Assembly: GCF_037914945.1 (NCBI RefSeq)
Contig: NZ_CP149787.1
Coordinates: forward strand, 1,240,001 to 1,304,000
DNA length: 64,000 bases
Direction of reading: 5' to 3'
Origin: Haloterrigena sp. KLK7
GTDB taxonomy: Archaea > Halobacteriota > Halobacteria > Halobacteriales > Natrialbaceae
Shown: piece after piece, positions 25,578 through 33,295 of the stretch
Position numbering within the stretch: the first letter of the stretch is position 1
Layout of the letters: each line of letters begins with the position of its first letter
Program-made: the position numbers and the translations under genes
The notes under the pieces: model-generated
Seen by the model: the letters and a program-made list of their open reading frames with translations, nothing else
The model's database searches: none
Told to the model about the DNA's origin: nothing

Positions 25578-25858
25578 TAATCGGGCTATACGAGCGGAGC
25601 TCCGAGAACGCACCGGTTTGGACCCGAACGAACGGGTACCGGGACAGTGGCAACTATTGCTGGTGTCAGTCGTCGGAACGTATCGCTGAACTGGTCTATC
25701 AGCCGGAAATACCACGTTTCAGCTTCTTTCGGGGCCTGTGAGCGGAGACAAACCGGTCGGGGAGCGGAAGATGTGGCAAGTATTTCCGCCAGGGTCGATC
25801 GGTGTCCGAATTGACCGGTTAAGCAGTCCCTTTGTGTGTCGGCGTCGTAGGAACGCGT

Positions 25859-26722
25859 ATGGCAAACGACTACGCCAACGACGTACTCGTCACGGCCGAC
25901 TGGGTCGAGGAGCGCCTCGACGAGTTCCAGGACGACGACTCCGACCTCCGACTGGTCGAAGTCGACGTCGACACGGAAGCCTACGAGGAGGAGCACGCCC
26001 CCGGTGCGATCGGGTTCAACTGGGAGACCCAACTGCAGGACCAGACCACCCGCGACATCCTCTCGAAGGAGGACTTCGAGGAGCTGCTGGGCAGTCACGG
26101 CATCAGCGAGGACGACACGGTCGTCCTCTACGGTGACAACTCCAACTGGTTCGCCGCCTACACCTACTGGCAGTTCAAGTACTACGGACACGACGAGGTC
26201 TATCTCCTCGACGGTGGCCGCGAGTACTGGCTCGAGAACGACTACCCGACCACGGACGAGGAGCCCGACTTCTCGGAAACCGAGTACGACGCCGCCGGTC
26301 CGCGCGAGAGCATCCGCGCCTACCGCGAAGACGTCGAGAACGCGATCGAGCGCGGCGTTCCGCTCGTCGACGTTCGCTCGCCCGAGGAGTTCTCCGGCGA
26401 AGTCCTCGCGCCCCCGGGACTCCAGGAGACCGCCCAGCGCGGCGGCCACATCCCCGGCGCGAAGAACATCTCGTGGGCCGCCGTGACCAACGACGACGGC
26501 ACCTTCAAGACGCGTGACGAGCTCGAGGAGCTCTACGCCGACGAGGGCATCGACGGCGACGAGACGACCGTCGCCTACTGCCGCATCGGCGAGCGCTCCT
26601 CCGTCGCCTGGTTCGCCCTGCACGAACTGCTCGGCTACGACGACACCGTCAACTACGACGGCTCGTGGACCGAGTGGGGCAACCTGGTCAACGCGCCCAT
26701 CGAGAAGGGCAGCGCTGAGTAA
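25859..26722 (+). CDS. Two-domain rhodanese (sulfurtransferase)
   Basis: 287 residues. It begins MANDYANDVLVTADWVEE and has LRLVEVDVDTEAYEEEHAPGA and VPLVDVRSPEEFSGE as the two rhodanese motifs. The active loop is AYCRIGERSS with Cys near 241. The Arg and Ser residues after the Cys resemble thiosulfate-type rather than mercaptopyruvate-type loops. The ATG at 25859 is chosen because it starts the conserved N-terminus. It is divergent from the paralogous sulfurtransferase; the active loops differ (CRIGERS versus CNTARRI), suggesting different donors or acceptors. Confidence 0.92.
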   Translation: MANDYANDVLVTADWVEERLDEFQDDDSDLRLVEVDVDTEAYEEEHAPGAIGFNWETQLQDQTTRDILSKEDFEELLGSHGISEDDTVVLYGDNSNWFAAYTYWQFKYYGHDEVYLLDGGREYWLENDYPTTDEEPDFSETEYDAAGPRESIRAYREDVENAIERGVPLVDVRSPEEFSGEVLAPPGLQETAQRGGHIPGAKNISWAAVTNDDGTFKTRDELEELYADEGIDGDETTVAYCRIGERSSVAWFALHELLGYDDTVNYDGSWTEWGNLVNAPIEKGSAE

Positions 26723-26734
26723 GTAGTTTCAGAC

Positions 26735-26749
26735 AGCCGTTTTTTCGGA
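26735..26749 (+). terminator. U-rich terminator after the rightward rhodanese
   Basis: A short GCCG/CGG stem brackets six T (26740-26745), starting 13 bases after the stop codon at 26722. This is the clearest T-run terminator candidate in the window. Confidence 0.5.
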
Positions 26750-26829
26750 CGCTACGTCGCGAGTAGCGACTGCGGTATCACCACTGATCGCCGAGGAGTG
26801 ACGCGAAAACCGCCGTTTCGAGCGTCCGA

Positions 26830-27276
26830 CTACTTCGCGAAGACGCTGTCGGCCGTCGCCGCACCGACGATGCTGAACACCGAGCCGACGCTGACGGCCT
26901 TGAACGTGTCCCACGCGACGTCGGCCGTCGTCGGAGGGCCCCCGAGGAACGTGGCGGGCGCGTTGAACAGGAGCGCGAGGATCGCCACTGAACCGAACGA
27001 GACGAGCAACAGCGAAATGAAACGGATCGGAACGCCGGCGACCTCCTGCTCGGTGTCCGGATCGCGGGTCGTGTCGGCCGTATAGAGGGCGCCGTAGCCG
27101 ATCGCGGAGACGACGCCGACCGTCAACACTGCCTGCAGCGCACTCATGCTGACCGCGAGGTCCCAGACCTCCTGGGTCACGACGAACGGTCCGGCGAGCA
27201 GGAAGCCACCAACGGTTTGTTGTGCCGAGTCGGCCACCCGGAACTGGCGGGGGCGTCGCGGCCGTCGGATTCTCAT
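26830..27276 (-). CDS. Small integral membrane protein, DUF2391-like
   Basis: 148 residues with four hydrophobic segments: GFLLAGPFVVTQEVWDL, AVLTVGVVSAIGYGALY, ISLLLVSFGSVAILALLF and VGSVFSIVGAATADSVF. The N-terminus is Arg-rich (RIRRPRRPRQF), placing it in the cytoplasm by the positive-inside rule. The FLLAGPFVVTQEVW region is reminiscent of the DUF2391 membrane family; this is recognition, not a search result. Function unknown. It is divergent from the ferritin-like gene. Confidence 0.65.
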   Translation of the reverse strand: MRIRRPRRPRQFRVADSAQQTVGGFLLAGPFVVTQEVWDLAVSMSALQAVLTVGVVSAIGYGALYTADTTRDPDTEQEVAGVPIRFISLLLVSFGSVAILALLFNAPATFLGGPPTTADVAWDTFKAVSVGSVFSIVGAATADSVFAK

Positions 27277-27491
27277 GCACCCCTGTTTCTAATCCGCCGT
27301 GAAATACCGACCGATCGGTACTCCGGACGGATAGCCTCTCGAATCCCTCGGCGTCAGGGTCGGTCGTCCGCGGAACTGTGGCCGGATCGGTCACGCGATG
27401 AGAGGTCGCGATGCGTGTTATCACTCACCACTCGTCGGGCCGCGGACGCTATCGCGACAGACCTAACTCGAGGCCGATTGAAAGAGCCGGT

Positions 27492-28127
27492 ATGGCCGAT
27501 TCCGAGGCGTTTATCGAAGCCGTTGAGGAGAACAACCAGACCGCGCTCTCCCGACTCGGGTCCTCGAAGTCGCTGTACGCCGACACCGACGGCGACATCG
27601 ACACCGAACCCGTCCTCCGGGCGACCGCCGACGCCGAACACGCCGCCTGGCAGACGTTCCTCGAGTGGGCCGAGAGCGAGGACCACGAGGCCGCTCGCGA
27701 GGCCTTCGAGGCGACCGCCGACGAGGAGGAGGGCCACTACGAGACCGTCCTCGACCACCTCGGGGACGACGAGTACGAGCCGCGGGAGGTGCCCGCGCTC
27801 CACGAGTACCTGCGCGGCCTCGAGTCGACCGTCGAGCGCGTCGGCGCCTTCGTCGGCCGGATCCTCGCGAGCCAGCGTTCGAAAGACCAGGTCGTCGGCT
27901 ACTTCGTCGGCGACGCCGACCCCCAGACCGCGAGCGTCTTCCGCGAGTTCGGCGACGATCTGGACGAGCAGCTCGAGCGCGCCGCGGAACTCCTCGAGGA
28001 CGTCTGCGAGGACGAAGACGACCGCGAGCGCGCCCACGAGGCCGCCGACGGCGCGATCCAGGCCGCCTACGACGAGTACGTCGAGAGCCTCGAGGCGATG
28101 GGCGCGAATCCCAAGCCCGTCTGCTGA
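27492..28127 (+). CDS. Rubrerythrin/ferritin-like protein
   Basis: 211 residues, strongly acidic and all-helical. ATADAEHAAWQTFLEWAES carries an ExxH pair, ATADEEEGHYETVLDHL a second, and two further helices lie in the C-terminal half. This spacing fits a ferritin-like four-helix bundle with a di-iron site, as in haloarchaeal rubrerythrin-family proteins. The rubredoxin-type CxxC domain of true rubrerythrin is missing; the only Cys residues are near the C-terminus. The likely role is iron handling or peroxide defence in the cytoplasm. Confidence 0.75.
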   Translation: MADSEAFIEAVEENNQTALSRLGSSKSLYADTDGDIDTEPVLRATADAEHAAWQTFLEWAESEDHEAAREAFEATADEEEGHYETVLDHLGDDEYEPREVPALHEYLRGLESTVERVGAFVGRILASQRSKDQVVGYFVGDADPQTASVFREFGDDLDEQLERAAELLEDVCEDEDDRERAHEAADGAIQAAYDEYVESLEAMGANPKPVC

Positions 28128-28198
28128 TCGCGGCCGGACGCTGATCGTGGCCGAGTACTGACCGCAAAACGAGTGATTCGGCGCCGTTCCGAGTGCGT

Positions 28199-28471
28199 TC
28201 AGACGCCTTCGACCGTCTCCCGGAACGCCCGGACCGACTCGAGGGCGTCGTCTACCAGGTCGGCGACATCGCCGCCTTCTTCGTCGGCGATATCGGTGAG
28301 GATGTGCTCGTGACGGGCCAGTTTCCCGTGGTCGGGCCCGCGCTCGGCCTCGGCGAGGTCGGCGAACTGGTCTGCCTGGTTCTCGAGGCGCTCGCGCGTC
28401 TCGTCGTCGGACGCGGCGTCCGCGGCCTCCCGGAGCGTCGCTGCTGCGTCTTCGAGGTTCTCTCGTGCCAT
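28199..28471 (-). CDS. Small acidic helical protein, haloarchaeal conserved type
   Basis: 90 residues: MARENLEDAAATLREAADAA, LENQADQFADLAEAERG, GKLARHEHILTDIADEEG, ALESVRAFRETVE. It looks like a three- or four-helix bundle with no signal and no Cys. The even heptad pattern and codon usage support a real gene. It resembles small uncharacterised haloarchaeal proteins; function unknown. It lies between a ferritin-like gene (convergent) and thiM. Confidence 0.65.
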   Translation of the reverse strand: MARENLEDAAATLREAADAASDDETRERLENQADQFADLAEAERGPDHGKLARHEHILTDIADEEGGDVADLVDDALESVRAFRETVEGV

Positions 28472-28561
28472 ACGCTGACGTTCACCCGGGGCGGTTAAAA
28501 CGGTTTCATTCGCTCCCGGCAACTGGAACGTCTCGAAATAGCGGGTGAGGGTCGACCCCCG

Positions 28562-29401
28562 TCAATCGACGCGCTCGATCCGACTCTCGAGGTCCGATTC
28601 GACCGCGGTCTCCGGATCGAAGCCGGCGACGGCGTCGTGGAAGTTCGTCCGGAAGCTGGCCGGCCCCTCGTGGGGCATCTCGGCCGCGCGCTCGCCGGCG
28701 AGACCGAAGGCGAGCGCGCCGTGGACGGCGGCCGTCGTCGAGTCGTCGACGGCGCCGCGGAAGGCCGCGAGCGTGGCGCCGAGCATACAGCCGGTGCCGA
28801 CGACCTCGGAGAGCCGTTCGTGACCCGCCGAGAGGCGAATCGCCCCGTCGCCGGTCGCGACGACGTCCTCGACGCCGCTGGCGACGACCGTCGCGCCCGT
28901 CGATTCCGCCAGCGACCGCGCGGCGTCCTCGATCTCGTCGTACTCGCCGACCGACTCGACGCCCTTCACTTCGGCCTCGACGCCCGCGAGCGCGCTGATC
29001 TCGCCGTAGTTGCCCTTGATGATCGAGAAGTCGACGTCCTCGAGCAGCGCCTCGGCGACCGCCTCCCGCGTGGGCGTCGCGCCGACGCCGACGGGATCGA
29101 GGACGACGGGGATGTCCCGCTCGGCGGCGGTCTCGCCGGCCTCGTGCATGGCCTCGACTTTTCCCTCGGGAACCTGTCCGGTGTTGAACAGGATCGCGGC
29201 GGCGCCGGCGGCCATCTCGCCGGCGTCGCCCGGCGAGTCGGCCATCACCGGGAGCGCGTCCCAGTGGAGCGTGAGGTTGGCCACGTCGTTCATGGTGACT
29301 TCGTTGGTCAGGTGCTGGACCAGCGGCGACTGTCGGCCGATCGCGCGCAGCGAGTCGGCGAGCTCGTCCCCGGTGATACCATCGGGTAATGAGTCAGTCA
29401 T
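28562..29401 (-). CDS. thiM: Hydroxyethylthiazole kinase
   Basis: 279 residues of the ribokinase-like ThiM family. HLTNEVTMNDVANLTL, NTGQVPEGKVEAM, LDPVGVGATPTR, IIKGNYGEISAL and GTGCMLGATLAAF mark the substrate site and the anion hole with the catalytic Cys. It phosphorylates 4-methyl-5-(2-hydroxyethyl)thiazole for thiamine salvage. Its start overlaps the end of thiE by 8 bases. The ATG at 29401 is used rather than the GTG just before it. Confidence 0.95.
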   Translation of the reverse strand: MTDSLPDGITGDELADSLRAIGRQSPLVQHLTNEVTMNDVANLTLHWDALPVMADSPGDAGEMAAGAAAILFNTGQVPEGKVEAMHEAGETAAERDIPVVLDPVGVGATPTREAVAEALLEDVDFSIIKGNYGEISALAGVEAEVKGVESVGEYDEIEDAARSLAESTGATVVASGVEDVVATGDGAIRLSAGHERLSEVVGTGCMLGATLAAFRGAVDDSTTAAVHGALAFGLAGERAAEMPHEGPASFRTNFHDAVAGFDPETAVESDLESRIERVD

Positions 29402-30062
29402 CACGATCCCGTCCGTTCCGCATCGACTTCGCAGTTTCGACCGCGTCGGACAGCGCTTCGGTCGTGGCCCGCGGATCGTCGGCCGCAGTGATCTCGGAGA
29501 TGACGGCCACGCCGGTCGCGCCGGCCTCGACGACCGGGCCCGCGTTGTCGGCCGTGATCCCGCCGATGCCGACGACCGGGATCGAGACCGCGTCGACGAT
29601 CTCGGCGATCCGCTCCGGGCCGACCCCGTCCTTGTACCGCTCGACGTCCTTCGACGTGGTGGCGTAGACGGTACCGACGCCGAGATAGTCCGCGCCCGCG
29701 GCCTCGGCCTCGAGGGCCTCCTCGACCGTCGCCGTCGAGCAGCCGACGACCGCCTCGGGACCGAGCAGCTCCCGCGCGACGCCGACCGGGAGGTCCGACT
29801 GACCGACGTGGACGCCGTCGGCGTCGATCGCCTCGGCGACGTCGACGCGGTCGTTGACGATCAGATCGACACCCGCCTCGGCGGTCAGTTCGCGCAACTC
29901 GAGGCCGAGTTCGTACCGCCAGCGGGCGTCGGTCTCCTTCTCGCGCAGTTGGACGACGTCGACGCCCCCGTCGATCGCCGCGCGGACGACGTCGACCGTC
30001 GAGCGGTCTCCGGAGATCGACTGCTGGGTGACGAGATAGGTACCGTACTCCGATGGATCCAT
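29394..30062 (-). CDS. thiE: Thiamine phosphate synthase
   Basis: 222 residues. VVQLREKETDAR binds pyrimidine pyrophosphate, LIVNDRVDVAEAIDADGVHVGQSDLP is the classic ThiE core, and GCSTATVEEAL and VVGIGGITADN complete the TIM barrel. It couples the HMP and thiazole phosphate moieties. With thiM it forms a two-gene salvage operon with overlapping reading frames. No TPP riboswitch was recognised upstream. Confidence 0.95.
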   Translation of the reverse strand: MDPSEYGTYLVTQQSISGDRSTVDVVRAAIDGGVDVVQLREKETDARWRYELGLELRELTAEAGVDLIVNDRVDVAEAIDADGVHVGQSDLPVGVARELLGPEAVVGCSTATVEEALEAEAAGADYLGVGTVYATTSKDVERYKDGVGPERIAEIVDAVSIPVVGIGGITADNAGPVVEAGATGVAVISEITAADDPRATTEALSDAVETAKSMRNGRDRDD

Positions 30063-30150
30063 GGGAGGAACTGGCGGGGCTAGGCCACTAATCGACTGTG
30101 GTTCCGCGCACGGGCGTTCGGACCGTGCGATTACGATCCGCGGCCGATCT

Positions 30151-30762
30151 TCAGGACTCGAGGCGATCCACGCCCGTCCGAACCAGCGCGTCCCAGTCGG
30201 CCTCGTCCAGCCGATCCCGGAGCGCGGGCAGCGGCGTGATCGGTTCGGGCTCGGCCGTCTTCTCGGCGATCGACCGGCGCCACCAGGCGACGTCGTGCCA
30301 CTCGCCCTCGGTGTGACCGATCGCCGGGAAGTCGACGCAGCGCTCGAACCCCATTCGCTCGTGGAACCGCTCGGTCTCGGGGTTGGGGACCGTCGTCACG
30401 GCGTAGGCGTCGCGAACGCCCTGTCGCTCGAGGACGGCGAACAGCGACTCGTAGAGCGCGCGGCCGACGCCCGACCGGCGGGCGTCCGCGGCGACGTAGA
30501 TCGAGAGTTCGACCGTCCACTGGTACGCCCGGCGCTCGCGAAGCCGGCTCGCGTAGGCGTAGCCGACGACCTCGCCACCGACCTCGCAGACGAGCCACGG
30601 ATACGTCTCGAGGGTCGATGCGATTCGATCGGCCGTTTCGTCGTCGGTCGGCGGCGCCTCCTCGAACGTGACCGCCGTCGACTCGCAGAAGGGGGCGTAG
30701 ATGTCGCGGACCGCGGCGGCGTCCGCCGGAGTCGCGACTCGAATCCGCGCGTCGGCTGTCAT
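30151..30762 (-). CDS. GNAT N-acetyltransferase, phosphinothricin-acetyltransferase-like
   Basis: 203 residues. IRVATPADAAAVRDIYAPF starts the GNAT fold, with VGYAYASRLRERRAYQWTVELSIYV and the acetyl-CoA loop RRSGVGRALYESLF. This order, with TVTFEE near the N-terminus and HERMGFERCVDFPAIG near the C-terminus, fits the Pat/Bar-like group that acetylates small amines such as methionine sulfoximine. A TATA-like ACTTATCTC lies about 30 bases upstream of the ATG. A copy of the dispersed repeat lies 83 bases upstream in the same orientation. Confidence 0.85.
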   Translation of the reverse strand: MTADARIRVATPADAAAVRDIYAPFCESTAVTFEEAPPTDDETADRIASTLETYPWLVCEVGGEVVGYAYASRLRERRAYQWTVELSIYVAADARRSGVGRALYESLFAVLERQGVRDAYAVTTVPNPETERFHERMGFERCVDFPAIGHTEGEWHDVAWWRRSIAEKTAEPEPITPLPALRDRLDEADWDALVRTGVDRLES

Positions 30763-30844
30763 ACGGGCGTGTCTTTCCGACTCGAGAGATAAGTCCCCCG
30801 AAACCGACGGCGCCGAGACCCGGGGCTGGTCGATCGAGTTCCTC

Positions 30845-31137
30845 GAGAACGACGTCTTCCCGTCGTATCTCTACCTTGTGACCAGAAGCACTTAAAGAAA
30901 TCTGCGTTCGACACACGGGACTGCCGAGAGATTCAGCTGTGGCTACTCGAGAGTGAGATCCGGAGAACGACGCTTTCCCGTCGTAGCTTTACCTTGTGAC
31001 GAGAGCCACGTAAAGACCGTCCGCGTTCGCCGCGTCGAATCCTCGAGCGAAAGACAGTGGCGACTACTCGAAATTGTAACCCGGAGAACGGCGTCCTCCC
31101 GTCATAGCTCTACCTTGTGACCAGAAGCACTTAACGG
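30845..31137 (-). repeat. Three tandem copies of a dispersed repeat (118-121 bp period)
   Basis: Copies start at 30845, 30963 and 31084. Each shares a 38-base core containing CTACCTTGTGACCAGAAGCA (exact in copies 1 and 3; copy 2 has four changes) and ending in CTTAA or GTAAA. Read leftward, the core starts TTTAAGTG (TATA-like) and about 30 bases later gives a small hairpin, ACGAC-GGGAA...-GTCGT. The flanks between copies are also similar, so the whole 120-bp unit was duplicated. A fourth copy sits at 33124-33174. The rest of 30763-31293 holds no convincing gene. Confidence 0.7.
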
Positions 31138-31293
31138 ACGAACGGAGTTGTGGCACCGGCAAGAGTAGCCCGTGCACCGACCGTAACGCCCATACCGAGC
31201 ACTGAGAGTATCACAGCCGTGATGCAGGGAACGACTGCAAAGGTGACGAGTCCCTCGAGCAGACCGCCTCGCGGAGAGGGTGAGCGCTGACCG

Positions 31294-32253
31294 ATGGCCG
31301 ATCTGATCGGCATCTTCGCCTCGGCGATCGGGCCGATCGTCGCGATCGCGGGGATCGGCTACGCCCTGGCGACCGTCAAGGAGATCGATCCGGAGCCGTT
31401 GAACACGGCCGTCGTCTACGTGCTGGCGCCCGCGCTAGTGTTTCACAGCCTCGCCGTCACGGAACTCGCCGCGGCGACGCTCGCGCGAGTGACGGTCGGG
31501 ATCCTCGTTTTCACCGCGTCGATGTGGGGGATCGCCGAGCTGATCGGCCGCGCCACCGGCGAGCGCGAACCGGCGTTGAGCGCCCTGGTCCTCGTCGCGA
31601 TCTTCACCAACTCGGGGAACCTCGGCATCCCCGTCTCCGACTTCGCGTTCGGCGACGTCGGCCGCCAGACGGCCGTCCTCTTCCTCTCGGTCCAGTCGGT
31701 GCTGATGTACACCCTCGGCGTCTACATCGCCTCCCGGAGCAGCGGCTCCGCCGGCCTCGAGGGCGTGCGCCGCGTGTTCTACGTTCCGCTGGCCTACGCC
31801 GTCGTCGCCGCGCTGGTCGCCCGGGCGCTGGATCTGGTCCCGCCAGCGGACACGGCGGCGATGGAGACGCTGCAACTCGTCGGCGACGCCTCGATCCCGC
31901 TGATGTTGCTCATCCTGGGGATCCAACTCGCGCGCACCGACACCGCCTCGGCGGTCTCCCGCGCCTGGTCCGCGACGGCCCTCAAGATGGCCGTCGCGCC
32001 GCTGGTCGGCCTCGGGATCGCGTTCCTGATCGGCTTCGAGAACGCCACCGTCGCGCGCGTGTTCGTCCTCGAGACCGCGATGCCGGCCGCGGTGACACCG
32101 CTGATCCTCGTTATCGAGTTCGCCGGGAGCGCCCGCTCCGAGGGCGTGCTCGTCTCGGAGTACGTCTCGACCTGCGTCTTCCTGACGACGCTGCTGGCGA
32201 TCCCGGTGCTCACCGTTCTGATCGCGATCCTGCGGTCCGGCGTCGTGATCTGA
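31294..32253 (+). CDS. AEC-family transporter (auxin efflux carrier fold)
   Basis: 319 residues with about ten membrane segments arranged as two inverted five-helix halves. LAPALVFHSLAV in the first half and ASIPLMLLILGIQLA and AMPAAVTPLILV in the second are characteristic of AEC carriers, with broken helices around Pro residues. TNSGNLGIPVSDFAFG is the family's central motif. Substrate unknown, possibly an organic anion or malonate-like acid. It lies just after the three-copy repeat array. Confidence 0.88.
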   Translation: MADLIGIFASAIGPIVAIAGIGYALATVKEIDPEPLNTAVVYVLAPALVFHSLAVTELAAATLARVTVGILVFTASMWGIAELIGRATGEREPALSALVLVAIFTNSGNLGIPVSDFAFGDVGRQTAVLFLSVQSVLMYTLGVYIASRSSGSAGLEGVRRVFYVPLAYAVVAALVARALDLVPPADTAAMETLQLVGDASIPLMLLILGIQLARTDTASAVSRAWSATALKMAVAPLVGLGIAFLIGFENATVARVFVLETAMPAAVTPLILVIEFAGSARSEGVLVSEYVSTCVFLTTLLAIPVLTVLIAILRSGVVI

Positions 32254-32280
32254 CGGAAACCGACGGGCTACCGTGTCACC

Positions 32281-32991
32281 TCAGGTGCTCGACCGGTCGC
32301 GAACGCGGCGAACGTACTGCGACCCGCCGAACGCGACGAGGGTGGCGACGAAGATCAGTACGGCGTCGACCGCGGCCCCGCTCGCGACGAGCGCGACGAC
32401 GCCGACGCCGATCGCGATCGCGAACGCCACCGTCCGTTGATCGGTCGAGCGGGCCGTCAGCCCGTTCGCGACGACCAGAAACGACAGCCCGACGGCGACG
32501 CCGGCGACGACGTCGACGAGATAGTGGACGCCAAGCGCGACCCTCGAGGCGCAAACGAGCGAGACGACGGTCGCAGCGCCGAGGGCCCGCTGGCGAGCGG
32601 TACCGATCGAGAGCCGCCAGGCGAGGCTACCGTAGACGACCGTCGTCAGGACGGCGTGTCCGCTCGGGAACCCGTAGCCGTCGGCGGTCCCCGTCGCCTC
32701 GTACAGCGACCGGGCCAGTGGCCCCAGCGACTCGAGGGCCACGAGCGGCTGACCAGGGCGGGGCAGGGCGAACGCGTATTTCAGGGCGGTCACCAGCGAG
32801 AAGCCGGCCAGCATCAGCCCGACGAGGACGGCGGCGTCCTCGCGGTCGTTCGGTCGAAGCCAGTAGACGAGCCCCACGAGGAGGGCCAGAAACCAGACGT
32901 CCCCCAGCTGGGTCAGCAGCGCGACGAGCAGCGCTGCCCAGTCTGGGAGCGCGTCCTGAACCGCCGGCAGTACACCGATACCCCTGGACAT
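32281..32991 (-). CDS. PAP2-type phosphatase, membrane bound
   Basis: 236 residues with about six membrane segments. The three phosphatase motifs are present: KYAFALPRP (KxxxxxxRP), GFPSGHAV (PSGH), and SRVALGVHYLVDVVAG (SRxxxxxHxxxD). Members dephosphorylate lipid phosphates such as polyprenyl or phosphatidate derivatives on the outer face of the membrane. It is convergent with the AEC gene. A single copy of the dispersed repeat lies about 135 bases upstream in the same orientation. Confidence 0.9.
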   Translation of the reverse strand: MSRGIGVLPAVQDALPDWAALLVALLTQLGDVWFLALLVGLVYWLRPNDREDAAVLVGLMLAGFSLVTALKYAFALPRPGQPLVALESLGPLARSLYEATGTADGYGFPSGHAVLTTVVYGSLAWRLSIGTARQRALGAATVVSLVCASRVALGVHYLVDVVAGVAVGLSFLVVANGLTARSTDQRTVAFAIAIGVGVVALVASGAAVDAVLIFVATLVAFGGSQYVRRVRDRSST

Positions 32992-33123
32992 GCGAACCGC
33001 TACGCCGACGGATCACTAATCGGTGTCGGCTGGACGGCGACCCGTGGCCCGCCGCGCCCGTCGGCCGAGCGACGGCGACGCCACTCGGAAGAAAACTCGA
33101 TCGTCCTCGAGAATCCGAACGAG

Positions 33124-33174
33124 GACGACTTCCCGTCATAGCTCTACCTTGTGACCAGAGGCACTTAAAGAAAC
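33124..33174 (-). repeat. Fourth copy of the dispersed repeat
   Basis: It matches the core of the array at 30845-31137, with CTACCTTGTGACCAGAGGCA in place of ...AGAAGCA, and the upstream TCCTCGAGAA flank is also shared with copy 1. Read leftward it keeps the TATA-like TTTAAGTG and the GACGGGAAGTC hairpin. It lies between the PAP2 gene and the F420 flavoprotein gene. Confidence 0.65.
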
Positions 33175-33295
33175 GTCGGCGGTCGATCACGAGCAGCAGG
33201 TCAGCAGGTGACGAACCGCCAGAACGAATCGACGACGGAGACAGTCGACGAGAAGACGCGCTCGAACGACGGCAATCGAATCCGGACCGACCGAT

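Noticed and set aside
31131-31313. A 60-residue minus-strand frame with a hydrophobic segment
   Set aside because: It has no promoter or ribosome site, its end falls inside a copy of the dispersed repeat, and it overlaps the start of the AEC carrier. Kept only as a weak possibility.
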